Both the position numbers and the translations under genes were made by a program. Positions 52,162-64,000 of a DNA stretch of 64,000 nt are shown here, one piece after another. Numbering within the stretch: position 1 is the first letter of the stretch; each line of letters starts with the position of its first letter. Source of the DNA: Sycobia sp. Sy_11 (Eukaryota > Arthropoda > Insecta > Hymenoptera > Epichrysomallidae); the NCBI GenBank assembly GCA_018907035.1, contig JACCIC010000001.1:4384001-4448000 (forward strand), written 5' to 3'. Below the pieces are notes generated by a model that searched no databases, was not told the origin of the DNA, and saw nothing but the letters and a program-made list of their open reading frames with translations.

Positions 52162-53431
52162 TAACACTGCTTTATATGATTATATATAGTTATAAATTAT
52201 ACTGCGAGAAACGTTTACTTTTAAGATTTGATAAAATAATATAAATAAGTGTTTAAAATAATATGATATTCGCGGAACAATGTCTCAGATAGAAATGTAT
52301 ATGCGATTATTTCCTCGGATGTAGCAGTGCCACACAAAACATGAAAACTTTTTATAAATGACATGTGAGTATATACGAGATATCCAATGAAATCACTGGT
52401 TTAAATTTAAGGACTTATTTAATAACATAGGATTTGAAATTTTGATTTTGACTTTGAATGATTTGATTTGATTTGAATTGAAAATTATTTAATTATTGAA
52501 GTAAGGATCGCCAGAAAACCTGTGTTAAAGGCCACAAAATTGTGTATAACTAAGGTATTTGCTTGATCCTGTGAAATATGATTTACTAATAAAGTAGTCA
52601 AATATTAGCCGGAGGAAAATCTTGAGATTTTACGAAAGAGGTTTAACAGGTTATGCTTCCACAAAGCCGTGCTTTGATGAAACATTTAGAAATTCTCTTT
52701 GTAATAGCTTTTACACAGAGTCAGAAATAAGGTGCCCGTGTCTAAGCTTTGAGAAGATCTCCAGAATTTTGAAAGAAATATGGACGGGATCAAATTTTTG
52801 TTCTCCAGATTTCAGATTTCAATCACCCCTTCTTATATATATATATATATGAAAAATTCAATTCAAATAACATAAATTTTGTGAAAGATTTATTATTATA
52901 AACCTCCCAGTAAATAGTATATTACAGTTCCTGTATGATATATAAAGTTGCTTTGCTGAGTATTCAATGAGATTTTCTTCTCGATTGGTTTAGGAGTCAG
53001 CATTGACGCTATCATGTGTATGGATTGCACCGGATTGGACGATAGTTTGCATTTTTAAGGTAATACGTCGAAAATGAGCGAGCTTGACCATGCCAAGCAT
53101 GATCGAGAATGCACGGTTCATTATTGTATGTTATGACAGCTATTTAGAGGGTGCAGTTTTTGTCGCTATTATGAAAACTCTCTTCAGAATCGTAGATCTA
53201 TTGCGCAGGAAAATTTCAGTATACCTCCAGTCCTAATTACGGTATATTCACATCGATATATTTTCTTATTATTTTCATCCGGAATGTTATTTGTACGGTT
53301 TAGTTTTTGACAATCGCCCGCATGTTTCAAATTTTTGTTTATAATTTTTGTTAAGGGAGATATTTTGCATATTAAAAAAACTGTCAATTCTAGATTTGAA
53401 AAAAGGTAATTATATTATAGTTTAGATTACT

Positions 53432-53434
<3 letters not shown>

Positions 53435-53478
<44 letters not shown>
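53435..53478. repeat. (TA)n microsatellite
   Basis: About 44 bp of TA. Confidence 0.9.
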
Positions 53479-53483
<5 letters not shown>

Positions 53484-53813
53484 TCAAAAATCGACAGAAC
53501 AGTTATTGAAAAAATTTTAATGCACAGCTACTAAATGTGTGCGTGTGCGCATAGTGATAATAGTATATCAATGACGACTTTAATATAATTAAATAAGACT
53601 GCATTTTAATTTCAAGTGCTTTAAATAGAGTTAAATGGTTTGTATTAGAATTGCCTTTGAAACCTTAATTATGTTAAACTTTATGATGATTTTTGTATAA
53701 GTGCGATTTTGATTCATAAGCCCAAGCGACCGAAATCTTTCCGAAAAATGTTCTTGTTATTGATTTTTGATTGCCAAAAAAAAATTTCCTTTTGCAAAAA
53801 ATGAACCTCATGG

Positions 53814-53880
53814 ATATATATATATATATATATAATAAAATATATATTATATATTATATATATATATAATATATATATAT
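53814..53880. repeat. Interrupted (TA)n
   Basis: TA array broken by AATAAAA and TTATAT units. Confidence 0.85.
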
Positions 53881-53889
53881 AAAAAATAA

Positions 53890-56800
53890 TTATAACATGC
53901 CCTTTATTTTTCCTTCTTTATTTGTCTGCTGATTGATTCTAATGATGATAACGAGAGATTTAGTTCAAATTTATAACTCGGTGATCTAAGGCATGTCAAT
54001 AGACGTCTATTTGTAGTATTTTTCAACAATAATTGAATTGTTTATCATAATAAATTTGTTTTTAATATCGTGTGATTATATTCTATTAAGAAAACATGAG
54101 ATGTTGATCGGTGGATGGTGCAGTTAGTTAATTTTAATTTTTTTTTAAAATTTAATTTAACGTCTGTTTGATCTTAAAACTTTCAAAAGAATGCGTCAGC
54201 TTTAGATGTCTACTTAAAGTAAAAATTTGAGAGCAGTCTCCTCTTGCTTCGGTCTCGATCTGATTACTCTATTTATCTCCACGAATAGCGTCTTGCGACG
54301 ATGAAATTTCTTTCTCTAGGCGATAAAACGATCCATCTGTAGGATCCTGGATTTCTCATCTTACTTAAAAGTCGGACGCAGCACGGTCTTGGCTTTATTA
54401 TAGCCGCCCCTTGGAATGTATGGTCAACTATTTATCAGCACCGTAGTTGGCGCAGTTATATGTTTCTGTTGAATTGGACTGCTCAGTTTTAGAAGTCGTT
54501 TAACGATTCTTCGACCACCCACGGCGCTGCGAACTCGGTTTCATAAATTGCCTTTCTTACGAGCTTCCGTTATGTTTGAGCACATTTGGCTTTACGTGAA
54601 AAGCGAACAACATTTGCCACAGAACTTGCGATTTTCTTAAGAGTCGACCTTATTGAATTCTTAGAATACGAGTCTTATAAATATATGACCGAATCATTGT
54701 CGTGAAGTACTGGTTCCTATCATTCTATTGGTATGCAAAATCACTTTTACATTCTTATTCGCATGTTAAAATACATACATGTAATAACTTTGTACATATA
54801 AATATATACAGTTGTAGGAGGGCATGATAAACAAATTTAAAAATAGATTGTACGTCCTAATGAATTCAACAGAACAGAAATGATTGATTATGCCATTAAT
54901 TATACTGAAATTTGAGAGGAAATTGTAAATGTTTATTATATTTTTTAAAGAGACAAATAGATACTTAAAAGAATTGAAAAGATATAATAATATTATTGTA
55001 TTCAATAGGTATGTTTCAAACTAAAAAGAAAAAGGGAAAAAACATTTTAAACATGATAATGATGGTATTGATGCCAATTATAAACTAATGCAAAATGGAG
55101 ATAATGGTACTGCTATCAAAGGATCAGGTCTTTTTGACAAAAATAAAAAAATAATAAGACGTTGGTATTGTTTGATCAGTAGAAGATAATGGCAGATTTA
55201 TTACTGATACTGCTCATTTTTGCATAATTCACGATTTCTGAATGGATCTTGTTAATTTCCTTGAATTGTCACATGTATTATGTCATAGCAAGTTTGATAA
55301 GATTTACTAATAATATTTAATTATTCGAGAACATCAGTTGTATATTCTTCAAAGAATCTCCCTCGAACATAATGCACTTATGCAAACGCTTTTTCTAATC
55401 TTCAAACGATTTTTGAAATTTAATTTTAGAAATGACATTTCATTTATTCAGCGATTCTGCTTTTATCTCATGGATGCTGTGATAACATCTAACATTTATG
55501 GTAGTCTTTACCTTTGGGGATAGGAAGAAATAAAACGGGGTTATACCCAGTGAATATTGCATGGTTATAGCATCAGTATCGTCTCACGTATAGACAACAA
55601 CTGATAAACAAGCATTGATGCATCAGAGGTGTATTACTGTATTGCAGTCACCATGAATGATTTTGCGATAAAATTATTCATTTTTTGTACTGATTAGCGC
55701 AAGTGACGTCTGAGATTTGCTCAAACGATATGCGGTCTACGTGGATGGTTCTAAATTTGCATGTCATTTTTCCTTAGTTAGCAAGTCTATTTTTACACGA
55801 TGCGATAATCGATGATGTCGAGTAAATAGTCCACTCATAATGTTTGCTTTCCCGATCCACAAGTGACTTGAAACGTAAGTCAACAGTAGTTTTTAACAGT
55901 GGTATTAATGTATCAGATTCTATGGAAGTGAACATAATCAAGGACAGTCTGACTGTCGTTATAATTATAATTATATTATTTTATAAAGATTATAAGATCG
56001 ATAAAAATATTTGTTAACAGTCTACATAAGTACAATTTGAATTTTATGAATTCGAAATGTAATTTATAATTTTAAAATCTCTGAATAGCGATACCAATTG
56101 ATTAAGCTTATCTTTAGAACTAATTTGTATCTTTGTAACAGTATCATTTGTAATATATATATGACTTACTTTGACTTTATTCTCTCAAAAATTTAAAAAA
56201 ATTGGGAGATTTCTTTTTTCGAACAACAGACTTCTCACCATATTTGAATATACTTTAGTAGAATATGTTCTCAAATCTACAAAATACATCAAAATATTTT
56301 TATTTAAAATAAGAAAAGACACTTATCGATCTCTTTTATATAAAAACGGCTTTATAAAATTACCAATGACAACATCAAATATAATTTCAACATACATTTA
56401 GTCAAAAAAATCAGCACTAAATCAAAATATGGGGATAACGTAAATTTTTCCAGAGATTTTTATTTGGATATTCATAACTTGTATTTTGATATTTTGAACA
56501 ATTTCCAAAGCTTTAAAATTTTTTTTAAAAAATTGATACAAATACTCGTGTAATGTTTTTAATCTGCGGATTAGACAAACCAAAAATCATAAAGTAAGAT
56601 ATTAGCCGTACCATGACAAGAATGCGCATAAAGTAAAATATATGTAATACAATAACGATTATTAACATTATACTAACTAAATAATATTGATCTACTCGTT
56701 CTTAACTTTATTTAAAAAAAATATAATTAAGAAGTAAGTACTTTTAAAGATTTGTTTTTGGATCGGTACATTCATCGGCAGGACTATGATTTGTACCTTG

Positions 56801-59800
56801 ACCTCAAAGTAAGGAAACATTTCCTTAACTGCTACTAGCGACTGTTTTCTGTGAATATCAATTAAATCCATAGTATTTTATTATTATCCACTCTAAAATG
56901 CAGTCTCGAAGCAAATATTTTCCCATTAGCCAAGGACAAATCGCGCTGGTGGAGGCCCCGAGTCCCGATTGACTTTGTTAATTAAACAAATCCCTCAACC
57001 TCCATTCTCACTCTCTATCTCTTTCGTTCCGACACCCTTTTCCATTTTCCGCTCTAACTCTTCATCAACGGGCCTGTTTTTCTTTCCCAAAGGCATCTCT
57101 TGAGCGAACTTCAATGAGTGCCTTTGGACTTTACCCTCCTTCGTTCTGTTCCCGTTTTATCCAACTCTGCGAACTTTTCAGGGTTCGATAGCACCCCTAA
57201 ATCCATAAGTAATTAAAATTCCATTCAATTATCCATTATGAAATGAGCGTCAGAAATAAAGTCTGGCTTATGAATGTTTGATTAGCCGTAGTAACGGCGG
57301 AAGCACGGTAGAGCAAAAGCCAGTGACATTTAACCTTTTAAAATGCAGCTACTGTTGAAGATTGGTCTTTTGAAAATTCTTGATTAGTAAATGGAAAAAA
57401 TGGCCTTGAAACATGTATAGAACCTTTATTTTTGAGAGACTTAATATATTTGCTTGGCTATTTGAACTGCACTGTCTGATTAATCCATTTGAAATTAATT
57501 TTACTCTATAAACTATACAAATTCATTCGAAATACATTCGGTAATGATACATATTATATTGTTGAACCGAATGCATTTAAATTATTATAAACTAAGAAAA
57601 GTAAAATATTTTGAAACTCTCTTGCTTAATTAGGAAACTGTAGGATATTAAAAATTTAACATTTTAATGCTCACATTTTTTTTTATAATGAAGCAGCAAT
57701 ATAATATACCATTATTAAAAAAGTGAATTTATATCTCGACAATTGTAAATAGGAATGAGAAAATTAATATGTAATCCTTGAATGTATAGTTCGGTATCAA
57801 TTCACTTTTAATAAAGAACTAACTTTTTAATGAAAATTTTTTATTAATTCCAGATCTTTATGTGTAATGTATAGAAAAGAAATAGAATATAAAAGAAACT
57901 TAATAATAATAGCCACAGATTACTTTTTTGCATACTTTTTAAAATAGACAAGCAAGTAACTAATTAAATGTTCTTATTTACATTATGATGGAGCTACAGG
58001 AATTTCTCAAGCATTCATTGTATCGAATTAGTTTTAGGTTAAAGCTTGCTGCAGATAAAAAGAAATAATGGCCTTTTTAAGTTTCAGGAAAATTTTAAGT
58101 TTTCTTGTAGTCTGCATAATTAGTTAAGAAAAAAGAGAATGTTATTTTTGATGAAAAGAAAACTCCGAGGCCTTTTTAAAAATCTGATTCGCAAAGTGAT
58201 AAAAAAATAATCAGATTCATCTTGCGAAATTGGCTGTAGTTCACTTGTGAAAAATGATCTACAGATCGGGTGACCCAGAAATACGAAAACTAATGGTAAT
58301 GAGACGATTTATAAAAGTTATGCGTAAACTAAATGGATTACAAACATTTTTTAATATTCTTTTGTAACTAATAATACTAATAAATTCATTGTTGGATAAG
58401 AGGAGCATGCACATTAATTTTTAACAACGTTTTTAATAAATTATATTTATTTAAAAAATTTCATGACTTTAAATAAATCATTTCGACGAGTTTTTAAATG
58501 AATTACCTCATACAAATTGTTAATTCATATATATGTGTTTATACTTTTTTTCTTCAAACGAAATATGATTGAATATGTTTAAACTATCTGATGAGTTCCT
58601 AAAGGTAACAATGACTTATATGTTACATAGACAAGCTTTGCATAATGTACAACAACGATTGTTATCTAATTTTTCCAAATATCTTTCCATTATTCTCCAG
58701 CTAAATATACATATAATTATTATTATTTTACACTTTTTATATCATAATAATTAACTTATTGATCTTTGTATAATACACGAAATATTTTACACGCGGAATA
58801 CCACTTGATATCCTTATCCAATTTTCTAAGCGAACGATATCTAAATACAACTTATAAAATATACGTTCCGATTACAATAAAAATATTGTTGTTCCGATAA
58901 TATAATAAAAATATACTTATAGCTGAATCAAATAAGTTTTGTATAAATTTCTATCGTTGATGATTTGCACAATTTCCAAAATACTGTAAGTTTGATGCTG
59001 AAACAAAAATAGTCATAGATGACAAAAATGAAGATAAATACTTTTAATTCACAGTTAATATGCTCTTTTGGAACGATTAATATAGTTTTTATTGTATAGA
59101 GTAATATCTGTGAATTTGCAGAGTTCAAGCTTTTCAGTAACATAACAATTACACATTGAATTCTGTTAATTTATACAAATTTTTTTTTAAATTCATCTTT
59201 CTAGTTTTACTACTTGTAGAATCTTATTAATTTCTATTTATTAATGACATTTATTAATGACATTAATTTATTAATGATATTAACCATCTTAATATAACCA
59301 GTACTAATTAGGCTCGCAATTTGATGCGAGATGCTGAGTATATGCACAACAAAAGTACTATTATCCTACAATTCCACGCGAGTATTTATGGCCTATTATC
59401 CATGTGATGAACTGCATCTAATCTTAATTTTTAACAATTTTTATAAAATGATATTATTTTTACAAAAACAGTACTTTAGATATAAATATTTACACTAAAA
59501 TAGTTTAAACATCAATTATCGTACCTTAGAGTACATGCGTAGTTTTTGTAATCTGGTTAAAATGAACATTTTTTTTATATCACTTCGAGGTCTTAAACGA
59601 TTATTTGCAAATATCAATAATTATCGTTCACATATAATTATCTATTAGCGAGCTATCCACTTATCTCCCACAGATATGCACAACCACGTACACATAACAC
59701 GTCAAGTTTTACTTATATCAGTGTAGTTTACTAAGAACATGACACAAGATTTGGGTCAAGCTTTTGGTCCAGACTGAGAAAGAGGTAAATATCTTTAAGA

Positions 59801-61866
59801 TATCTCATTTTTAAGATATTATGATACATACTTACGTACGGAATCAGTCTTTTTTATTTAAATTGGATATGCTTTGTAATTAGAAACAATTTAAGTTTTG
59901 ACGCTCGATTACAAAACAGAATAACATTTTAAGAAAAAAAATTTTAAGGAACATATGTTCTTAAATCTACGGTTTCTGAGTTATTCTCAGTAACTTTTTT
60001 TTCAATCGTTTTAATAAAGTCATTTGCGATTTCATCATTTAACTTTACGAACATATTCAATTCAAATAGAGGCAAGTATAATTTTGTGAGTAAGAAAGTA
60101 GTATATCTTACGAATTCATTGAGAATAAAGAAGCGTTAGGTCTTAAAATTGTACAGGGGAATAATTAAGGATTCAAGTTTAATCAGAGCTATCTCGCTCA
60201 ATCTGCACCAAATGCGTTATCCAATTGTCGTGGTCTCTGCTTGTGAGTATTAATAATTTTAAGCGTAACGTTGCTTACATTCACTCTCTTATGTACAAAA
60301 TAAATATTTTTAAATTAAATATGTTTACCATTACATTCGATCATCGCTGTATTAATTTCGTTTTTAGTTTTAATTTTTTCATGTTCCACATATGATCATT
60401 TCACTTTTTTTATTATTTTCAGCTTTTACTTGTTATTCAAGGGAACCTGTGTAAAGGATCAAAGTAAGTTCTGTATTAGACTGTTTAAATCTCATAAAGT
60501 TGAGATTTATTTTAGTAAGAGAGAGTTAGATTTTATACATTTAAAACGACTATTTCTTAAATAAATCATAGTTGATAATACTCGATGAGCTTAAATTTGA
60601 TCATGAGTATCAAGTTTCGATTCCAAATCTGTTGCCACGAGTATTCCAAAATCGAAATGTATACTATTTTCTAGAATTACAGTTTAGTAAACCTCTTACT
60701 CGTTATCAGAAAGATTATTCACATCGTTTTAGTAATTTTTATGAATAAAAGATATTATCATTATCGTTATAGAAGCACACAATCTAAGTAACAAAGATTA
60801 TGCTATAATTTTCTAAATAGTAGATATATTATTCGGTGCATAAAAATAATAAATGATACATTTTTTTACATTCACTTACAAAGTATACAACCCATGTCTT
60901 AAGATAGTTCGAGCACAACTCAAGTTACTGGAAAATGATATGAAACCAGTCGTAAATGTTTTATAAATATACATTTTGAAAAAAAATCAATCGAAGTTAC
61001 CGATCGATTTTTTGTAAAAAGCATTTTAAAAATAATACCTATTACATACTGGAATTATTTATAGATATGATTGAAGATAATATTTAAGAGTTATCAAAAA
61101 TAAAAATAATATCGTTGAAGTTGAAAAAATCCAACGGAATTGGAAATGAATTTAAAAAATCGATACATGAATTTCTAGATATTATTATAGTATATATTAA
61201 ACAATTGACAATATTCTCGCATGTGTCAAGGGTAATCGTCTATTCCTAATAATTCGAATCATTTTGCTACATTTTATCTTTATATATTTATATATTAATT
61301 CCTTTCGTTAACAATTTTTTCACTTGTTAGAATTGTGTTAAATGCTTTTTTTAGTTGTGAATAAGATTCAATGCAACTTAATATCATGTAAATGAAATTT
61401 TAAATATTCCAATACAAATAGAATGGAATTTGAGATGTAATTAGTCTGATATTGGAAGAAAAACTGATACAGTAAGTAAAAACAAAAATAAGTAGGGAAA
61501 TGAATATAAGTTCTGATCTTCAGTCTCTTTCGATAATTTAAGAAATCTGCACTGTTCTAGAATAATTTCGTTTTGAAATAAAATGTAAAAATATTTTATT
61601 TTCATAATTAATTTGAACAGTTGCCGTGTATTTATTAACTTCCAAAATACTCTAAAGCACCATAATTTATTCTTTTCCGATATATTTAAGAACATCAGAT
61701 ACATTTACGCTTGTCTACTATTGATGTATTCACGATAAATTACTCGATAAATTCTCTTTTCTAAACATTCTTACGCCATTTGTTCCCTTATTTCGAAATC
61801 GAGCAATAATGGTAAAATTTGTACATTGTTATAGCACCTGTTTGATACTAGTTTGTTTTAGTATTT
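53890..61866. other. Gene-poor intergenic interval
   Basis: Mostly AT-rich DNA without a supported gene. Stretches of more even composition at 54190-54700 and 56930-57320 stand out and might be conserved non-coding DNA. A short + strand segment at 60422-60463 has exon-like borders (TTTTCAG and GTAAGT) but no coding support. Confidence 0.5.
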
Positions 61867-63138
61867 TTATACTTGAGTAAGCAAAGTGAGTTGGGTACCA
61901 TTTTTTAAAGAATCTTTGTCCCTTTGCTGGGTTGTTGGATCCCTGACTTCACTGGTTACGGTAATGTTAGATCGCGAGGTCATCGTCACTGTTGTTGTCG
62001 ACGTCTTGCTAATTAAAAGTCCACGCTCGTTTTCCTCATCTTCGCAGTCATTTTTTGAATTTCCGGACGTCACTACTTTCTTCGAGTGAACGCGTTCTGC
62101 GTTAGCCTTGTTTCTACGTGGAAATACACTGTTCTCAATATGAAGGGTTGCATTTACATCTTTGCCTGCTGCGCATGTGCATGCCTTTAAGAAGCTCTTC
62201 TTAAAGTTGTCACTAAGAAAAGCATACAATATTGGATTCATTGCACTATTAGAGTAACTAAGAAATCCGGCTAATAAAAATGTAGTAATTGTGATTCGAG
62301 ATTGACATTGATTTGGCTCGGTATAAATGAGCGCCATCTGAGTGAGCCAATAGGGAAACCAACAGATGATATAAACGGTAATAACGGTGAGTACAAGCCT
62401 CGTGACTTTCCTATGGGATCGCTTTTTTTCTTTAGATTTGTTTTTTGGTCCTACTGTCTGTAGCTTTCTAATTACTAAGAAGTAGAAAATAAAAATCAGA
62501 GTCAATGGTATCGCGAAGCCTAAAACAAACGTGTACAGAGTGAAAGTAGTTTGCCCACCATGATCATCCGGCCAATATATATTACAGCTCATCTGACCAT
62601 TACGCGTCTCCATCGTATTAGCATACAAGAAGACCGGTATCATAAAAATAGCACTGGTGATCCAGGCAGTTAATGAAACCATCTTTGAGATAAAGGGGGT
62701 CCGTAGCTTGGGTGATGATATCGGATGGCAGACTGCGATATAGCGATCGGCGCTCATTATGAACAAAAATATACTGCTGGTAAATTGATTGATGCTCGTA
62801 GTAGTCATGTATGCCTTACACATGAACTTACCAAAAGTCCATACACCTAGACTCATGGTTGTTACGAGAAAAGGTATTCCAACGAGAAAACACTCGTCGG
62901 CTATAGCTAAATTAACAATGTACGTATTGGTAACGGTTTGCATTTTAGAAAAGCGTAGCACCACATATATGACCAGGGTATTTCCCAGTAATCCCACAAT
63001 ACATATGATTGAGTAAAGTATTTGATGAAGTAGTGAAATGATTGGTATATTGGCATCGCAGTCCGGTGATATCGAGAAATTACGCTGGCTGGTATTGTCG
63101 GCGAAGTCGAACAATCCTTGGGAAAAGTTATTCATCAT
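61867..63138 (-). CDS. AstC-R: Allatostatin-C receptor (somatostatin-receptor-like GPCR)
   Basis: An intact, uninterrupted 423-residue class A receptor. The N-terminus has glycosylation sites (NTS 15, NFS 20). Seven membrane segments lie at about 36-60, 70-93, 105-130, 150-174, 201-223, 245-268 and 283-306. Family marks: NLAIADE in helix 2, Cys107-Cys185 disulfide, DRY at 131-133, CWFPYW in helix 6 and NSAMNPILY in helix 7. After helix 7 come a Cys pair (CTCAAG) and a long Ser/Thr-rich tail. The helix 2-3 text (VGIPFLVTTMSLGVWTFG) is that of the somatostatin/opioid/allatostatin-C receptor group. Expected role: Gi/o-coupled plasma-membrane receptor for allatostatin C, in feeding, gut and juvenile-hormone control (family knowledge). 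The coding region is in one exon. An acceptor-like GTACAG lies about 13 bp before the ATG, so a 5' non-coding exon is likely. Confidence 0.88.
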   Translation of the reverse strand: MMNNFSQGLFDFADNTSQRNFSISPDCDANIPIISLLHQILYSIICIVGLLGNTLVIYVVLRFSKMQTVTNTYIVNLAIADECFLVGIPFLVTTMSLGVWTFGKFMCKAYMTTTSINQFTSSIFLFIMSADRYIAVCHPISSPKLRTPFISKMVSLTAWITSAIFMIPVFLYANTMETRNGQMSCNIYWPDDHGGQTTFTLYTFVLGFAIPLTLIFIFYFLVIRKLQTVGPKNKSKEKKRSHRKVTRLVLTVITVYIICWFPYWLTQMALIYTEPNQCQSRITITTFLLAGFLSYSNSAMNPILYAFLSDNFKKSFLKACTCAAGKDVNATLHIENSVFPRRNKANAERVHSKKVVTSGNSKNDCEDEENERGLLISKTSTTTVTMTSRSNITVTSEVRDPTTQQRDKDSLKNGTQLTLLTQV

Positions 63139-64000
63139 AAACGTTGTATCTGTACAGCTTTTGTATTACTTTTTCTGCTCTATAGCGAAAGCTTGTCGTA
63201 AATACGTGGCCTTTTGAGGTGGCTCTAGAGTAAACTGTAGCTAAGTTCAGAGCGAATTTCACCAGTTTTGATATTTACTATGTAAGGTATTTTTATTACA
63301 AGATGGTTAATCTAAATGGATCTTCTATATGTACTTTAAAGTCCCATCTAACTAACTGGGACGATTTTCCAGTTGCAATCTTCTTAGGTGTAATTTATTT
63401 TGAAAGATTTCAAGATACAATTTACAGTTATTTTATTTTGACAATTCAGCTATAAGACGACGCCACTGACAAGTCGAATTCATCTGAAACAAAATTAAAA
63501 GAATACATAAAATATCTTTGTAGGAGACTTTGGAAATTATATTTTTGCAAAAAATTCCATATTATATTATTTTAAATGATATTCAAAGACGACGTTCATA
63601 TAATTTGTTATTAGAATATGTAAAAAACTAGTTCGTAATATATTTCAAATTAGAATATAATTTTCGTGTATCCTTAAAAATTCCTTGTACTAGATCAGTA
63701 TTTATTTATATATTTTATTTTTTAATCATCATATTTAAGTGACAGTGCAATATACGTATACCGTATTACTTTGTTATTCATGGAAATTACCTATTCTGCT
63801 CAAATCAGCAAATTGCAATTAATTTTTTGCATCTCATAATATACTTTAATTGTACTTTTATAATACTTTAAGGTTTAGTTTAGTCCCTGATGTGGAGACG
63901 TAGCGAGTTCGAAACGTTGGACTGGATCTTCAATTAGGTAAGGGTGTTGGGGACAGTCAGACTGCACTTTACTAACAAAAAAATTTGTTCAGCTAATATT
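63139..64000. other. Upstream flank of the receptor
   Basis: AT-rich DNA with no exon supported. A more complex stretch at 63870-63960 is unassigned; a GTTCGAAAC in it recalls a tRNA B-box, but no cloverleaf can be folded by eye. Confidence 0.4.

Noticed and set aside
63870..63960. Possible tRNA gene (GTTCGAAAC)
   Set aside because: The stem and anticodon parts cannot be paired, and no A-box lies at the right distance.

Overview
This is a 64 kb stretch of animal nuclear DNA, about 70% A+T, and almost certainly from an insect. The order Hymenoptera is my guess, not something the sequence proves. The evidence for an insect is an allatostatin-C-type neuropeptide receptor, trypsin-fold genes with short phase-compatible introns and GT..AG sites, a mariner fossil, long (TA)n arrays and a large Ty3/Gypsy retrotransposon. 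No bacterial gene, tRNA, rRNA or CRISPR array was seen.

Layout. (1) 546-38195, + strand: the 3' part of a gene built from repeated modules. Each module is one trypsin-fold domain in three exons, flanked by small basic linker exons that begin and end in phase 1. Two domains lie in the window (4922-6393; 18451-38007). The linker at 546 resembles the linkers that follow those domains, so at least one more domain probably lies to the left. Both domains keep His57 and Asp102 but carry GDDGNP in place of GDSGGP, so they are pseudoproteases. All exons join in frame into one reading frame ending at 38195. (2) An 18.6 kb intron splits the second domain; the matching intron of the first domain is 505 bp. 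The large intron contains a 1.1 kb solo LTR (20421-21521) and a complete 14.4 kb Gypsy-type element (21912-36268), which lies antisense to the host gene. (3) 38196-46600: mostly AT-rich intergenic DNA with some GC-rich patches and one possible orphan exon. (4) 46601-48790, - strand: a complete six-exon secreted serine protease homologue that has lost both His57 and Ser195. (5) 48791-61866: gene-poor DNA with a copia fragment, a possible small secreted ORF, a 173 bp tandem duplication and (TA)n arrays. (6) 61867-63138, - strand: an intact 423-residue rhodopsin-family receptor, best read as the allatostatin-C (somatostatin-like) receptor.

The retroelement is the most unusual object here. Its 2.1 kb LTRs are nearly identical, it has a 4 bp target duplication, and its primer-binding site matches tRNA-Pro. 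Two extra open frames precede gag: a Pro/Ala repeat frame with no ATG, and a short coiled-coil ORF. Gag has six CCHC knuckles. The gag/pol overlap holds a canonical G GGA AAC slippery site followed after 5 nt by a strongly predicted H-type pseudoknot. Pol begins with two tandem retropepsin domains instead of one, and has a long basic/Ser-rich insertion between RNase H and integrase. Gag and pol are intact, so the copy is young and may be active.
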